A DNA stretch of 64,000 nt from Plasmodium brasilianum (taxonomy: Eukaryota > Apicomplexa > Aconoidasida > Haemosporida > Plasmodiidae). The stretch is from positions 1,442,501 to 1,506,500 of the forward strand of contig NC_090114.1 in the NCBI RefSeq assembly GCF_023973825.1, written 5' to 3'. This document shows, in pieces, positions 53,728-64,000 of the stretch. A program made the translations under genes and the position numbers. Every line of letters starts with the position of its first letter. Position 1 is the stretch's first letter. The notes under the pieces are model-generated. The model was not told the origin of the DNA and ran no database searches. It saw nothing but the letters and a program-made list of their open reading frames with translations.

Positions 53728-54608
53728 ATGAAGCAAAAAATAAAATTACATATTATTATTAAAATTTCTATGTTTCTCTTTTTAACTTGGATATGTCATT
53801 TTAGCAATAATCTGGTACTGTTATTTAATTTAATGTCATTTGTTTAAATTACATTTATAGTTCCTGTTATTTTTTAATAATACTGTTATTTTAGCATTAT
53901 ACTATTTATTATTCTGAATAATAAATAATAATTTTTCTCCTTTAGAGTACATTTAGTAAGACCTTGGATAAAAATTTCAATCTTGTTAAAAAATTAGTTA
54001 CAAGAAATTACCGATCACTAGTAAAATATAAGCAAGACAATTCAAATAATGCACGTTTAAAAGAACAATTTCCGAATAATGAAGTGAATGAAAAAAATGA
54101 TATATATAGTAATAAAAAGGGGGCCAAAATAAAAAGCAAACAATCAAATAGAAGTTTGTTAAATAAGGCACAATACTATACAGAAGTTGTTGATTATAAT
54201 AATGGAATGTTTGATGGAAAACATTTCCATTTTGAAAAAAAATTAATAAAAAAAAAAGATTACGATAATATTATTGAAAGAAAAAGGAGGATTAGAAATA
54301 TAAGTTTAAAGAAAATAAAATTTAGAAGTTATAGTTTCGGAGTTACTATATTATTTCTTTTTTTCTTGCTAGGATTTGGATACCCCGCATTGCATCATTA
54401 TAGTGTGTTGGAAGGAGTAGGAGAAAAACTCATAGAATTACTATCAGTTTTTTATGATAAACTTAATGAGGCATTAGAAGCGTCCGAAATGTGTATAATA
54501 TTATATAGCGTAGTTATTGTTATATTATCTGTCATAATTATAGTAGCAATTTATAAAATCTTAAGAAATAATGAAAAATATAAAATAATAAAGCTGATGA
54601 CTGAATAA
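53728..54608 (+). CDS. Exported two-TM protein, fam-m-like
   Basis: Exons 53728-53814 and 53946-54608 (intron 131 bp, phase 0), 249 residues. A second ATG three bases upstream (53725) is possible; 53728 gives the standard 29-codon first exon. Exon 1 has the hydrophobic run MFLFLTWICHF. Exon 2 starts STFSKTLDKNFN, with RNYRSLVKYK at the export-motif position (RSLVK, 52-56). The C-terminal part carries the complete fam-m-like signature: SNRSLLNKAQYYTEVVDYNN, MFDGKHFHFEKK (up to residue 128), KKKDYDNIIERKRRIRNIS. Two membrane spans lie near 158-178 and 212-235, and the tail is ILRNNEKYKIIKLMTE. AATAAA at 54694-54699. Intact. It forms a doublet with the fam-l-like gene 2.4 kb downstream. P. malariae fam-l and fam-m proteins have been reported to be predicted to fold like RH5; this is prior knowledge, not seen here. 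Confidence 0.87.
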
Positions 54609-57062
54609 AACAAATTATAACGAATATCTATTTCTCATTAAGTAAATTATTAGTATGAACCAATATGTGAAATATCCTTAGTTATATATTCTTAATAAAC
54701 ATTACTATAATTTACATAATGTTATAAATGTACGTTTGTATACCATATTTTTTAATGAAAAACAGCCAAAAATTATGCTCTTCATTTTTTTATGAACTTG
54801 AATTTTCTAAGGTTTTTCAAATTGTATTTCAAAGTGTTATTTATGTAGAATTAATTATCTATAAGCTAATGTTCATATTTATGCTTTTAAATATATTTCT
54901 ATTAAAAATATATATTAATCCTTTAAAAAGAATAAAAAGTGTCACAATTCATATATATTTATAGAACGATGATAGCTTGCATCAGTAATGAAAGGTGCTG
55001 ATCTATATTTTTAATTTTCTTTTGAGATCAGAATTATTTGTTCAGTATATTAGTCAATATGTGTTATATATTAAAATTAAAAGTAATTGCTTCTTCTTTT
55101 GTATTTAATAAAGAGAAATCGATATATTTTGTTGTACTGATATATATGTATACGTATACATGTTTTTTTCTTTAAAACGTAATAATTATTCTATAAAATA
55201 CTTCTTATGAGTAATATAGAAAAAAAAATTTAATATAAAAATAGATACATGAGACTTCATTTTTTTGAGTAGTGTGAATGTGAGATTATGTCTATTTAAC
55301 AAAGCATTTTTGTTTAATTATAGATTAATAATAATCATGTTTTAATTTGTGTATTCTATTTTTTTACTAATATATGAAAAGTTATGTTAAATTGTGCTTT
55401 TATTATTGTGCTTAATTGTGGTGCTAATTGATCTTTACACAATTATCAATATATATATAATATTTTAAATTTACAATTTAATATAATATGTATTAATATT
55501 ATGTTTTATGGGGTTATAAGATTAAATTATTAAATTATAATAAATAAGGCATTAATTAGTAACATATACGAATTATTTTTATTTTCCTTTACATAATTGT
55601 AAATATCTAAAAATGTTATATATACCTAAACTTTTAAATTGTAATCAATAGTTAAAGCAAATATATATTTTCTACAATCTTTTCTTTGTGTGCTATTATT
55701 TTTTTATGTATTTGATTTATATTTTATGGACGTCTATATATATGTTAAGGATATAATATTATATTAAAGATATTTAAAAATACATAGAGATTATATTGAT
55801 AATTCCTAACACATTCACAATATTAATATTAATTTTTAAAATAAATTCTAATAAATTATAATTTTATTTTTATTTACAAACATTATGAATACAGGTTTAT
55901 TTTTCATTTTACTGCTAAGAAATACTCAAAATATAGTATTGTAATTTTAATTTGAGTAGTTTCTCTAAGTAAGGTATTACTATGTTTGTGTATTTTTATT
56001 CTGTTCTATTAATGGAATAGTTATATTTATTATGAGTATTGGGTAATTTTGGACATGTTTTTATTTATATGTGTATCTTAAATATGCATGATAAAATGTG
56101 CTGATAATAAAAGTGAAATCTTATTCATTCTTGTCAAAATTAAGAAAATGTTTTATTGAACTAAGATTATTATAATAATCATACTTTGAATACACGACTT
56201 ACCATTTTTTTTTATTACATTATAATATTTTAGTGTATAAATATATATAAGTAAAAATAAAATAATAAATTAATTAAAATAATTTTAAAACATCTTATTT
56301 GCACATGATAATATAAATTCTTCTTAAATAGATATTATAATATTATAAAATGATTATACAAAAATAAAAAACTACAATTTATTTAAATTCTAAATTTATA
56401 TTGTTTTATATATTTAGTATTATGATATAAATTCGATCTTTTATAAATATTACATATCAATAAAAAATGAAAGTGTTAAAATTAAAATATCATAAAATAT
56501 TCTACAAAATATCTTTTACAGCACTAGTTATTAATAATATGTAACTATAGTAACTAGTTTTTACAAAATGTTATGTTAATTCGTAGAAGAAAAAAATCGC
56601 TAAAATAAGTTATTACAGTCTCAATAAACAGAATAATAAATTATCTACATTCTCTACACTCTATATAATCCATGATCTATATAAATTCAATATATAAAAT
56701 TATTAAGAAAATTTATATGTTTTTTTATTTTATTCTTAGAAGGATAAAAAAAAATTATTTAAATAATGATATATATTAAATAATTAGTCTTTGTATTTTT
56801 AATATTCATAAATAAACATATATTATTTCATTTTAATGATAATTTGATTATATAAAATAAAGATAAAAATTATATATTAAGAAGATGTATATCCTTGTCT
56901 TTGTTGTAGGAGGATTTGCATTTATATAAATTTTATTATGATTTTTCAAAATATATTTAAAAAAAAATTAAAAGGATAAGTATAACTTCTTTTATCATTA
57001 GAAGTATATTATATTATTATTAATAATTTACGTAGTATATTACAATAATACAAATATACATT
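54609..57062. other. Intergenic within a fam doublet
   Basis: 3' flank of the fam-m-like gene and, near 56648-56730, the conserved upstream box of the next gene (CATTCTCTACACTCTATATA, then ATTAAGAAAATTTATATG). No gene seen. Confidence 0.6.
56648..56730 (+). promoter_or_regulatory. Conserved upstream box of fam copies
   Basis: CATTCTCTACACTCTATATA at 56648 and ATTAAGAAAATTTATATG near 56701, followed by a T-run, about 413 bp before the ATG at 57063. Same layout as at 31478. Role inferred only. Confidence 0.45.
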
Positions 57063-58056
57063 ATGGAAAAAAATTTTACGTCACTCTTATTAATTAATGT
57101 TACTTTTTTTATATTTTTAACTTGTATATTCTATTTCAGAAATGATGTGGTATGATAATAACATTCAAACGTTTATGAACTATTCATATTCTACTTATTT
57201 AATTTTTATTAATACAGCTTTTTACATTTATAATATTTATTTCTATAAATAATAAACATTTGCATTGATTTTATAGAGTATATTTAACAAATCATTAGAT
57301 GGAAAATACAATGTAAATAGAAAATTAGGTTTAAGAACTAATAGATTATTTGAAAGATATAAGCATCATAAAAATTCAAGTATGATAGGGTTAAAAAATA
57401 TTCCATATAATGAAGGAACAAAAAAAAAGGATACATTTATTGAGGAATGGTCAAAAACAGGGAAAAAAAATTCAAATATAGGTTTATCCAATTATGAAAA
57501 TCACCATAAACAAGCTGAAAAAAATAAATCTATTATATTTGAAACAAAAAAATACTCTCATCTTGAAAAAAAAATATTCAAAGAATTGGATTATTTAAGT
57601 TTTCTTAAAAACAACAGGACAATCAATGATAAAGTCTACCAAAAAATAATGCGTAGAAAATTCCGATTACGAATTTTTATACCTCTAATATTGTTAATGT
57701 TGTTTTCAATATTTATCTTATTAGATATTCTTTGCAATTGTGGACTTACATGGGCATTGATTAGATTAGTGACTTTGTGCCATGGAGAGGGTTGGTACGG
57801 CCCTTTGCACAAATTTTTGGAAAAATCCGAGTTAAATTGGTTATTCAAATCTATGAAGGAAATAAAAAAAATGATGTTAAGGGGTACTAAAGATAAGATG
57901 AATCCAGTAAAAGGGCATGTTTATGTAGAGAGTTTTTTTGGTTATATTGTTTATATAGTACCATTATTAATATTAGGTATCACAATTATATTAGGGCTTC
58001 TTTACTACCATAAAAAAGTTAACAAATATCAAAAAATAAAGTTTAGGAAAAGATAA
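57063..58056 (+). CDS. Exported two-TM protein, fam-l-like
   Basis: Exons 57063-57149 and 57277-58056 (intron 127 bp, phase 0), 288 residues, the longest fam product here. Exon 1 encodes MEKNFTSLLL with hydrophobic FFIFLTCIFYF. Exon 2 begins SIFNKSLDGKYN; the export-motif position reads RTNRLFERYK (RLFER, 52-56), not canonical. Then FETKKYSHLEKKIF (117-130), KELDYLSFLKNNRTI, a first membrane span near 161-182, a 65-residue basic and helical-looking segment between the spans, a second span near 250-272, and the tail YYHKKVNKYQKIKFRKR. This is the complete fam-l-like architecture. The 12.5-kb pseudogene is its decayed relative. AATAAA at 58140-58145 and GCATAATTGC follow the stop. No lesions. 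Confidence 0.87.
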
Positions 58057-58139
58057 AATTGATAGCAAGATATATTTTTACTTATGTAATGAAGTCAATA
58101 ATTTGAAGTAATACATGTAATATCATTAGCACTATTCTG

Positions 58140-58160
58140 AATAAATATGAGCATAATTGC
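58140..58160 (+). terminator. Putative poly(A) region with AATAAA and CATAATTGC
   Basis: AATAAA at 58140-58145 followed by GCATAATTGCTT, about 85-100 bp after the stop of the fam-l-like gene. The same arrangement occurs at 30104 and, without a perfect hexamer, near 6580. Confidence 0.45.
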
Positions 58161-58570
58161 TTAAAGTTTATAAATGCTACTACTTATCGTTTTTGATATA
58201 AAATGGTAAAAATATATGTTCTTAGTTTTGTTGTGAATTTGAGTATTTTAATGTTTTTTTAATTTGTATTATAAAATAGAGTTTCGTCTTGAATAAATAT
58301 GGTGTGTTCACATATACATTTTTGTTTTTAAATATATTTTCGTAAAAAATATGTATGCGCATCAAAATGAATATACAATATCAAAATTTATAAAATTTAA
58401 TAGAGCGCTAATTTATATTTGATATAAAAGTAGTTGATTTGTTTTAGATATTTTTCTAGTCTATAAGTTTAATTCTTTTATTGTTTATTAAGAAAACATA
58501 TTATTACTTTATATTAGAAGTATAAGTGTCCTCTCTGTAATGAAAAGAAAGTCATTATATTTTGTTCCAT

Positions 58571-58591
58571 TGATATATATATATATATATT
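58571..58591. repeat. (AT)n dinucleotide repeat
   Basis: About ten alternating AT units in the fam 3' flank; a similar run lies in the 3' flank of the 29-kb gene near 30552. Confidence 0.8.
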
Positions 58592-59879
58592 TTACAAAAG
58601 AAGAACTTAATATATATATTATGACATATATTTTTAATGTGAAGTACGTAATAAATCATAATTACCTTAAAAAATATTTTAATATAAATTTAGTTAGTTT
58701 TTTATTTTAGGGTATTAATGTGAAGTTATAAACACAAAACAAAATAATGTCTTTTTTATATTAGGATTATGCATTATAATTTACTAAGAATTGAATTATA
58801 AATACATACAATTAAATGAATAGGTAAAACCATTTAGTTTATTATAATAGTATTTAATTGTGGTATTTGTTATATTTTGGGAAGAATATTTAAATGTATA
58901 ATTATTGAAATATATAAATAAATAAATGAACTAAATATTTTTTTAACTTTTGTTTTTTAAATTATTAAAGGATAAATTTAATGAAATAATGCAATTATAT
59001 ATTAACAGATAATATGTATAATTTTTTGATATATTTTGTTTTTTTATTATAGTTAAAATTTAAAATATATGTAATAAGATATATAATATTTAATGATAAT
59101 TGAATTAAACATATATTTTCTACAATCGTACAATATAGCGAATGTCTTTTTTATGTATTTTTCCTATATCTGTGTATAAATATATTAAGAAGAAGGTTAA
59201 ATAATTTTAAATGTATATAGAAATATATGTAATTTATAAGTAATTACAATTTCATGTTTATTACGCCTAATTTTTAAATAAAACTATATTAAAAGAAAAA
59301 GTATCATATTTTTTATAAGCATCTAATCAATACAAGAGATCTATTTTTTGGTTAGATTAGTTATAATTAAAACTATTTAATAAATTAAATTTATTTTATT
59401 TGTACAATTTTAAATTAAATAATCTCACATAATTTTACATTAAACATCTGTTATAGTAAATTTCATGATTAAATTTTATTTGTAAAATTTAATTTACTAT
59501 AGATTCAAATGAAATTATAATATTAATATGTGTCTTAATTATTTCATTTATATATGCATTGCAAATTATTGTTTTGTGAATTAAAGAAAAAATATACTTT
59601 TTTTTTGGTAAAAACTTACTTAGGACTTGTGGAAGTCTAGTTCACATATATGAAGAAACCTGTGTAGAGATTGTGAATAGATTGATAATAATTTTTATAA
59701 TAAAAAATATTTTTATATATTTGCTTTTGTTAATATTTAGTATTTATTTATTTTATTAATATATTTTCTCCTATGTTTATAATATTTATGTATATATATA
59801 TATATATGTATATGTAAAATAATTTTATTATGATAATATATTTTTTTTTTATTTTTTCAAATATAATAAATAAATAAGA

Positions 59880-59897
59880 CGATTTTCTAGAAGATCG
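59880..59897. repeat. Near-perfect 18-bp palindrome
   Basis: CGATTTTCT directly abuts AGAAGATCG, an 18-bp palindrome with one mismatch (a G:U pair if transcribed). A second palindrome, TGCATT-A-AATGCA, lies 42 bp further at 59940-59952. Unknown role. Confidence 0.6.
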
Positions 59898-62800
59898 AAT
59901 TCTATTTCATCTTGTACCTGCAGATATGGAGACAATTTATGCATTAAATGCATCTATATATATTATCTGAAAGTTGTAATGAACTATAATAAAGATTAGT
60001 ACAATTTTTTGTATTTCTTTGTTTTTTATTAGAACTCAAGTTGAATTAATTTTTATGTTGTTCTTAGTATGATAAATTATAAAGTTATAAGTACATATTT
60101 ATATGAATGTTTATTTTAGCTATCTATTATTATAAATAATACTTGAAAAATATATATGAATTGTTAAAGAATCTCTACGTGAAGTATGTCTGTATTTTAT
60201 AAAATAGTAATCTCATTAATATAATTAAACTTTAATTATTAAATGAATTCTTATGTGTTAACTACAAGTGAGAATGAAATATTAATCAAGTAATATACAG
60301 CATGGAATTTAAACTATTCTTTGTTTTTATTAATAATTATTACTATATCTATTATGGAAATTTTATTCCTGAGCTATCATATAAAAATCAATTTTTATTT
60401 TTTCTTCTTTATATTTACGCTAAAAGTTAGTTAACACACAATTTTTTTCGAATATTAATTGTAACATTATTAAATGTTTAATAATTATTTATGTAATACA
60501 ATATTAATTTTCCTTATTATAATAATGCATATATTATTTTGGAAATATATTGAACCTTAAAAAATAGTCATTTTATATTGTAAGCATAATGAAATAACAA
60601 AATAAATCAATTTAGTGAACTTTTACTGAATAATTTATATTAATATGATACATAATTATTGTATATTAATTTAAATTATATCTCTGTTGATGTAATATTA
60701 TATTTCATATATTAATAAGTAATATAACTTTTAAAAGGAAATTAACTAAAATTTTCTTTATTTAATTAGTAAAATAATATAATTTACAAAGAAATAAATA
60801 TAAACACAATTATATATATATGATAATGTTTTATATAGTTATTTTTTTGTTATCTCATAATTAATTTATCATGTGTGTAATATTTTGTTTTACAAGTTAT
60901 AATAAGCTAACTCACATATGAAATATAGTAATATAATCTTTAAATAATTATTAATATTTTTAAATAATATAATATTTATACATAATAATTAAATATTTTT
61001 ATATATAATAAATTAAAGAAATAATTTTGTGGACTACTATAATTTGATTGTTATTAGTTTCTTTTCTTATATATAACAGTATATTTGAGACAAGTTATCT
61101 TCTATAAGTTCAAAAATAAAAACATATTAGCATCAATATTTTTGTCAATTACAGTATATATATCTTTCGTTAGTATTGAATGCATTCTCGTTCTTTTATG
61201 TTTCTTTCAAACTTTTCTTGCGTTTTTCTTTGCTTTTATTCTATTAGTTTTTAATGAGGTCCTATATATATTGTTACATATTTGCATGCCTCTATTCATT
61301 TTCGTAGTTATATTTTCTTTTTTTCTTTAACTTTTTCTAAATTATTTTTAAATATTTACACGTATACATGAGAAACTAATATATATTGCATATATACATT
61401 TATACGTAAAGCATTATTTAGGTCCCACTTTTATTTATCATTTTTACCTAAATATTTTACTTCCTTCTTTTACCTAGGATTTATACCTTTACTTTTGATA
61501 TATTTTTTTTTTATTTTTTGCCTTTCTGTTTTTTCTTGAAATTAATACTTGAAATATTATAAATAATTAAATTTAATTATTAATTTTTAAGTAAAATGAC
61601 TTGTACGAGAATTAAAAAAAAAAAAAAATTAGCATCCTTATTTAAGTGTTGTAAAAAATTCACTAAAGATTTAATGGAGTGCTGACTTGTTATTATATAT
61701 GTTGTAAAATGCGTAATTATAATTGTAAATGTTGACATGATCATAATTAATTGTATACTATTAGCTGTTCCCTTAAAAATTAAGGGATAATGCAAGCAAA
61801 AATTTTAGTTAAAAAGGAAGTAGAGAATAGAGAGTATAATAATATGTACATTGTAAGAATAACAATGTGCACATAATGAAGAACACAATTTATTTTTGTT
61901 TGGTTATATTTTTCTATATAAGTAGTATCTAAATTTATTAACAGAAAGTTAATCTAAAAAAGGGAAGAATCTAGAAGAAGGGAAAGGATAGTTGAAGTAC
62001 CATGCCAAATTAAAACTAGAGCTAATGATAACAGGAAACATAAAAAAAAGAACAATAACATAATGTATAATTAATTATGATAATAAATGTATAAATGTAA
62101 GGTAAATTTAAAGTTTTTCTTTCTTTTTAGTTTGTTTTGCATGTTAGGTGGACAACTATAAAGATGTTCTTCTAATAAAGGAAGAAGGATATATATATAA
62201 ACGGTTAATACAAAAAAGATACAAAAAAAAACTTGTAAATGTAACTATTTACCACATTTTTTCATTTTTTATTTTCTTCTCTTAGTTTGCTTTTGATCTT
62301 CAGGAGCTGCGAAAATAAATTTATAAATATGTATTCCATTGGAATTTAGGATTCTAAAAAATAAAATCTACTTTGTTCGGAAAATTTTTGTGTTACATAT
62401 ATTGCTATATTGTATCCATATGTGTGCATACGTGTGTCTTTATGTGTGGGTATATATGTATAAATTCCTAGGATAATGAGTGCACTTACTTTTTTCCACA
62501 TAAGTACTTTTCTATGTTTCATAAAATGAATATTTATTTTTATACCTAGTAAAACAATTTGAATAATTTGATCATATTTTTAAAGGGGTTCATACAAATT
62601 TTGTCTCCTGCACAGATTGCACATGATAAAACTAGGAAAAATACATGAAATAATATGCATAATGTATGTCATGCTTTATCTTTTTCCCATTAAGACATCA
62701 GAAATTTCTTTTTATGACTGAGTTTCATATGTATATGTGTAAATTTTTTTTTGTTATTTTCCTCATTGCAAAAATATTTTTATAAATGCGTTAACGTGTG

Positions 62801-63829
62801 TGTAATTAATTTAAAACAAAATAAATGGACTAATATATTTATGGTCTGGAACTAATTTCATGTAGATAAATAATTTAAATACTTTAAGGATACAATTACG
62901 TGAATGTCTGTATACGTAAAATAGGATTATTAATGAGTGAATGATTATGTAAGAATATGGAACGCACTTAGATGCATATAATTTTTTTCTTTTCCTGAAC
63001 TATCTTTTTATGCACGTATCAGAATTTTTACTTTGAGACGTCGCACATGAGTACACATGAATACAAATTTTTTATACGAATTTTTGCATGTTGGCTTTTT
63101 TTTTACAAGTACTTGAACACATTACAACCTTGTGTGCCTACATTGTAAATGATTCTTTATAAAAGTTTATGTAAATAAGATAGAATGAGAAAATTAATGA
63201 AAATTTGATATGTGACAAGGCGTAATATCACCATTGAACAAAGTTCATTGAAATATATATTTCACTTAAGAATATTAAAAACGAAAAGGAATATGAAAAA
63301 CAGTGTAAGCTCCCTTAAGAGGGAAGAGTTTAAATTTATTTGTTGCACAGAAATATCGTTTTACACCAATCTCATTGAATATTTCATCAAAAATGAAAAC
63401 GAACATTTTATTACGTGTATTATAGATTCCTATACAGGGTGTAATTAGTGAATTTATCGTAAGTATTATGAAAACCAATGCTCTATCTTAATATAAATAT
63501 GTAATGTCTAAAGGTATAAAAAAAAAACGTAAAAGTTTTTTGTTGTAGAATTATGGAACAAAGTTTATATGTACATACATATATATGAATAAGATGTACT
63601 TCCGCGTACATGAACATGTTTATAATATTTACCATGCATAAACTAACATCTAAAAAAGTATGAACATGTAACAAAAAAAAATATGCAAAAACATATTTCG
63701 TGTGCATGTTTGCATATAATGTATTAATTCATTTGGAACTTAAAAAAAACAAAAAATTATACCATATTTTTTGTAATTTTTTTTTTGTCAAAATAATATT
63801 AGATAAATATATATAAACATATTTATAAT

Positions 63830-64000
63830 ATGGAAAGTTTATATGCATTTTTAAAAAGTAAATCAATTAGAAAAGATAAATATCCGTACAGTGCTAGAGT
63901 ACAACAAATACATGTAGATAAAAATAGGAATGGTCCTTATTCTAGAGATCATTTTAAAATATATGTGTTTGTGTTAGTATACTTCAATATCACTCATGGT
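63830..64000 (+). CDS. Unrecognised gene, first exon, runs off window
   Basis: ATG at 63830 opens a frame of 57 codons without a stop to the window edge. It begins MESLYAFLKSKSIRKDKY, continues with VQQIHVDKNRNGPYSRDHF, and ends in a hydrophobic run (KIYVFVLVYFNITHG) at residues 43-57. Start context (AATATGG after a long A/T stretch) and clearly higher amino-acid complexity than nearby spurious ORFs support coding. A basic, polar N-terminus followed by an internal hydrophobic segment resembles the recessed signal sequence of Plasmodium exported proteins such as PHIST or other PEXEL proteins. That would fit a subtelomere boundary, but no export motif is visible yet. The family cannot be decided from this fragment. 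Confidence 0.55.
   Translation, partial: MESLYAFLKSKSIRKDKYPYSARVQQIHVDKNRNGPYSRDHFKIYVFVLVYFNITHG

Larger units (their letters stand above)
58057..63829. other. Boundary region without firm genes
   Basis: The first 500 bp is the fam 3' flank. From about 59.6 kb on, sequence complexity and G+C rise, T-rich/pyrimidine tracts (61.1-61.5 kb) and TG-containing stretches (62.4 kb) appear, and fam/PIR homology ends. Several small ORFs and splice-like signals are described as findings (61596, 61876, 62250-63060 minus, 63212), but none is strong enough to call a gene. Confidence 0.5.

Noticed and set aside
57636..57848. Minus-strand ORF within the 57-kb fam-l-like gene
   Set aside because: Antisense shadow of a firmly supported coding exon.
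61085..61330. 81-codon hydrophobic plus-strand ORF
   Set aside because: It lacks an ATG start and follows a pyrimidine-rich tract that makes Phe/Leu/Ile-rich frames by chance.
1..64000. Telomere repeats, CRISPR arrays, rRNA/tRNA genes, transposons
   Set aside because: No GGGTT(T/C)A-type repeat tracts, no regularly spaced repeats, no recognisable RNA gene and no transposase or reverse transcriptase was seen on either strand.

Overview
This is a very AT-rich (roughly 80-85% A+T), gene-poor eukaryotic window. It looks like a subtelomeric gene-family region of a human-type malaria parasite, best matched by Plasmodium malariae or its close relative P. brasilianum. The reasons are direct. There is a run of two-exon genes with a short signal/anchor exon that starts MEQK/MEHK-like and ends in a conserved LTWI.HFYN-like stretch. 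Behind it sits an exon with an export-motif-like site and two C-terminal membrane spans; this is the fam-l/fam-m architecture known from P. malariae. A PIR gene, two PIR pseudogenes and an STP1 gene with a tryptophan-rich cytoplasmic domain complete the picture. All family assignments are from memory of these families; no search was run.

Layout. 1-5.7 kb holds no gene I can support, only low-complexity sequence and a few clear hairpins. 5.7-17.6 kb is a same-strand (+) series of fam-type genes: an intact gene (5686-6496), two decayed copies (about 9008-9886 and 12501-13496), and an intact gene of a third C-terminal type (16777-17629). 20.7-21.5 kb has a truncated PIR pseudogene on the minus strand. 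23.95-25.6 kb has a heavily broken PIR pseudogene on the plus strand. 29.2-32.8 kb is a fam-l/fam-m doublet whose second member is frameshifted. 37.65-39.5 kb is a full three-exon PIR gene. 42.1-43.0 kb is a second gene of the third fam type. 45.0-47.6 kb (minus) is a four-exon STP1 gene carrying two single-base indels near its start. 53.7-58.1 kb is an apparently intact fam-m-like/fam-l-like doublet. From about 59 to 64 kb the base composition and motif content change and the subtelomeric families stop. Only fragmentary ORFs and the first 57 codons of an unrecognised gene running off the right edge are visible.

How the genes fit together. The products are predicted to be exported to or displayed at the infected red-cell membrane. 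fam proteins have an N-terminal hydrophobic segment, a processing-site-like R.L motif about 22 residues past the splice junction, and a C-terminal two-span hairpin. PIR and STP1 are single-span surface or exported proteins with basic or Trp-rich cytoplasmic tails. Each fam copy sits inside a larger repeated unit: a conserved box about 350-470 bp upstream of the ATG, a 100-130 bp intron, and a conserved 3' element with an AATAAA hexamer about 80 bp past the stop. The PIR gene and its decayed paralogue share at least 1 kb of downstream sequence. The window therefore reads as a set of segmental duplications at different stages of decay.

CDS entries span from start codon to stop codon and include introns; exon limits are given in the evidence. 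Short intronic and flanking sequence is too AT-rich for confident promoter calls.
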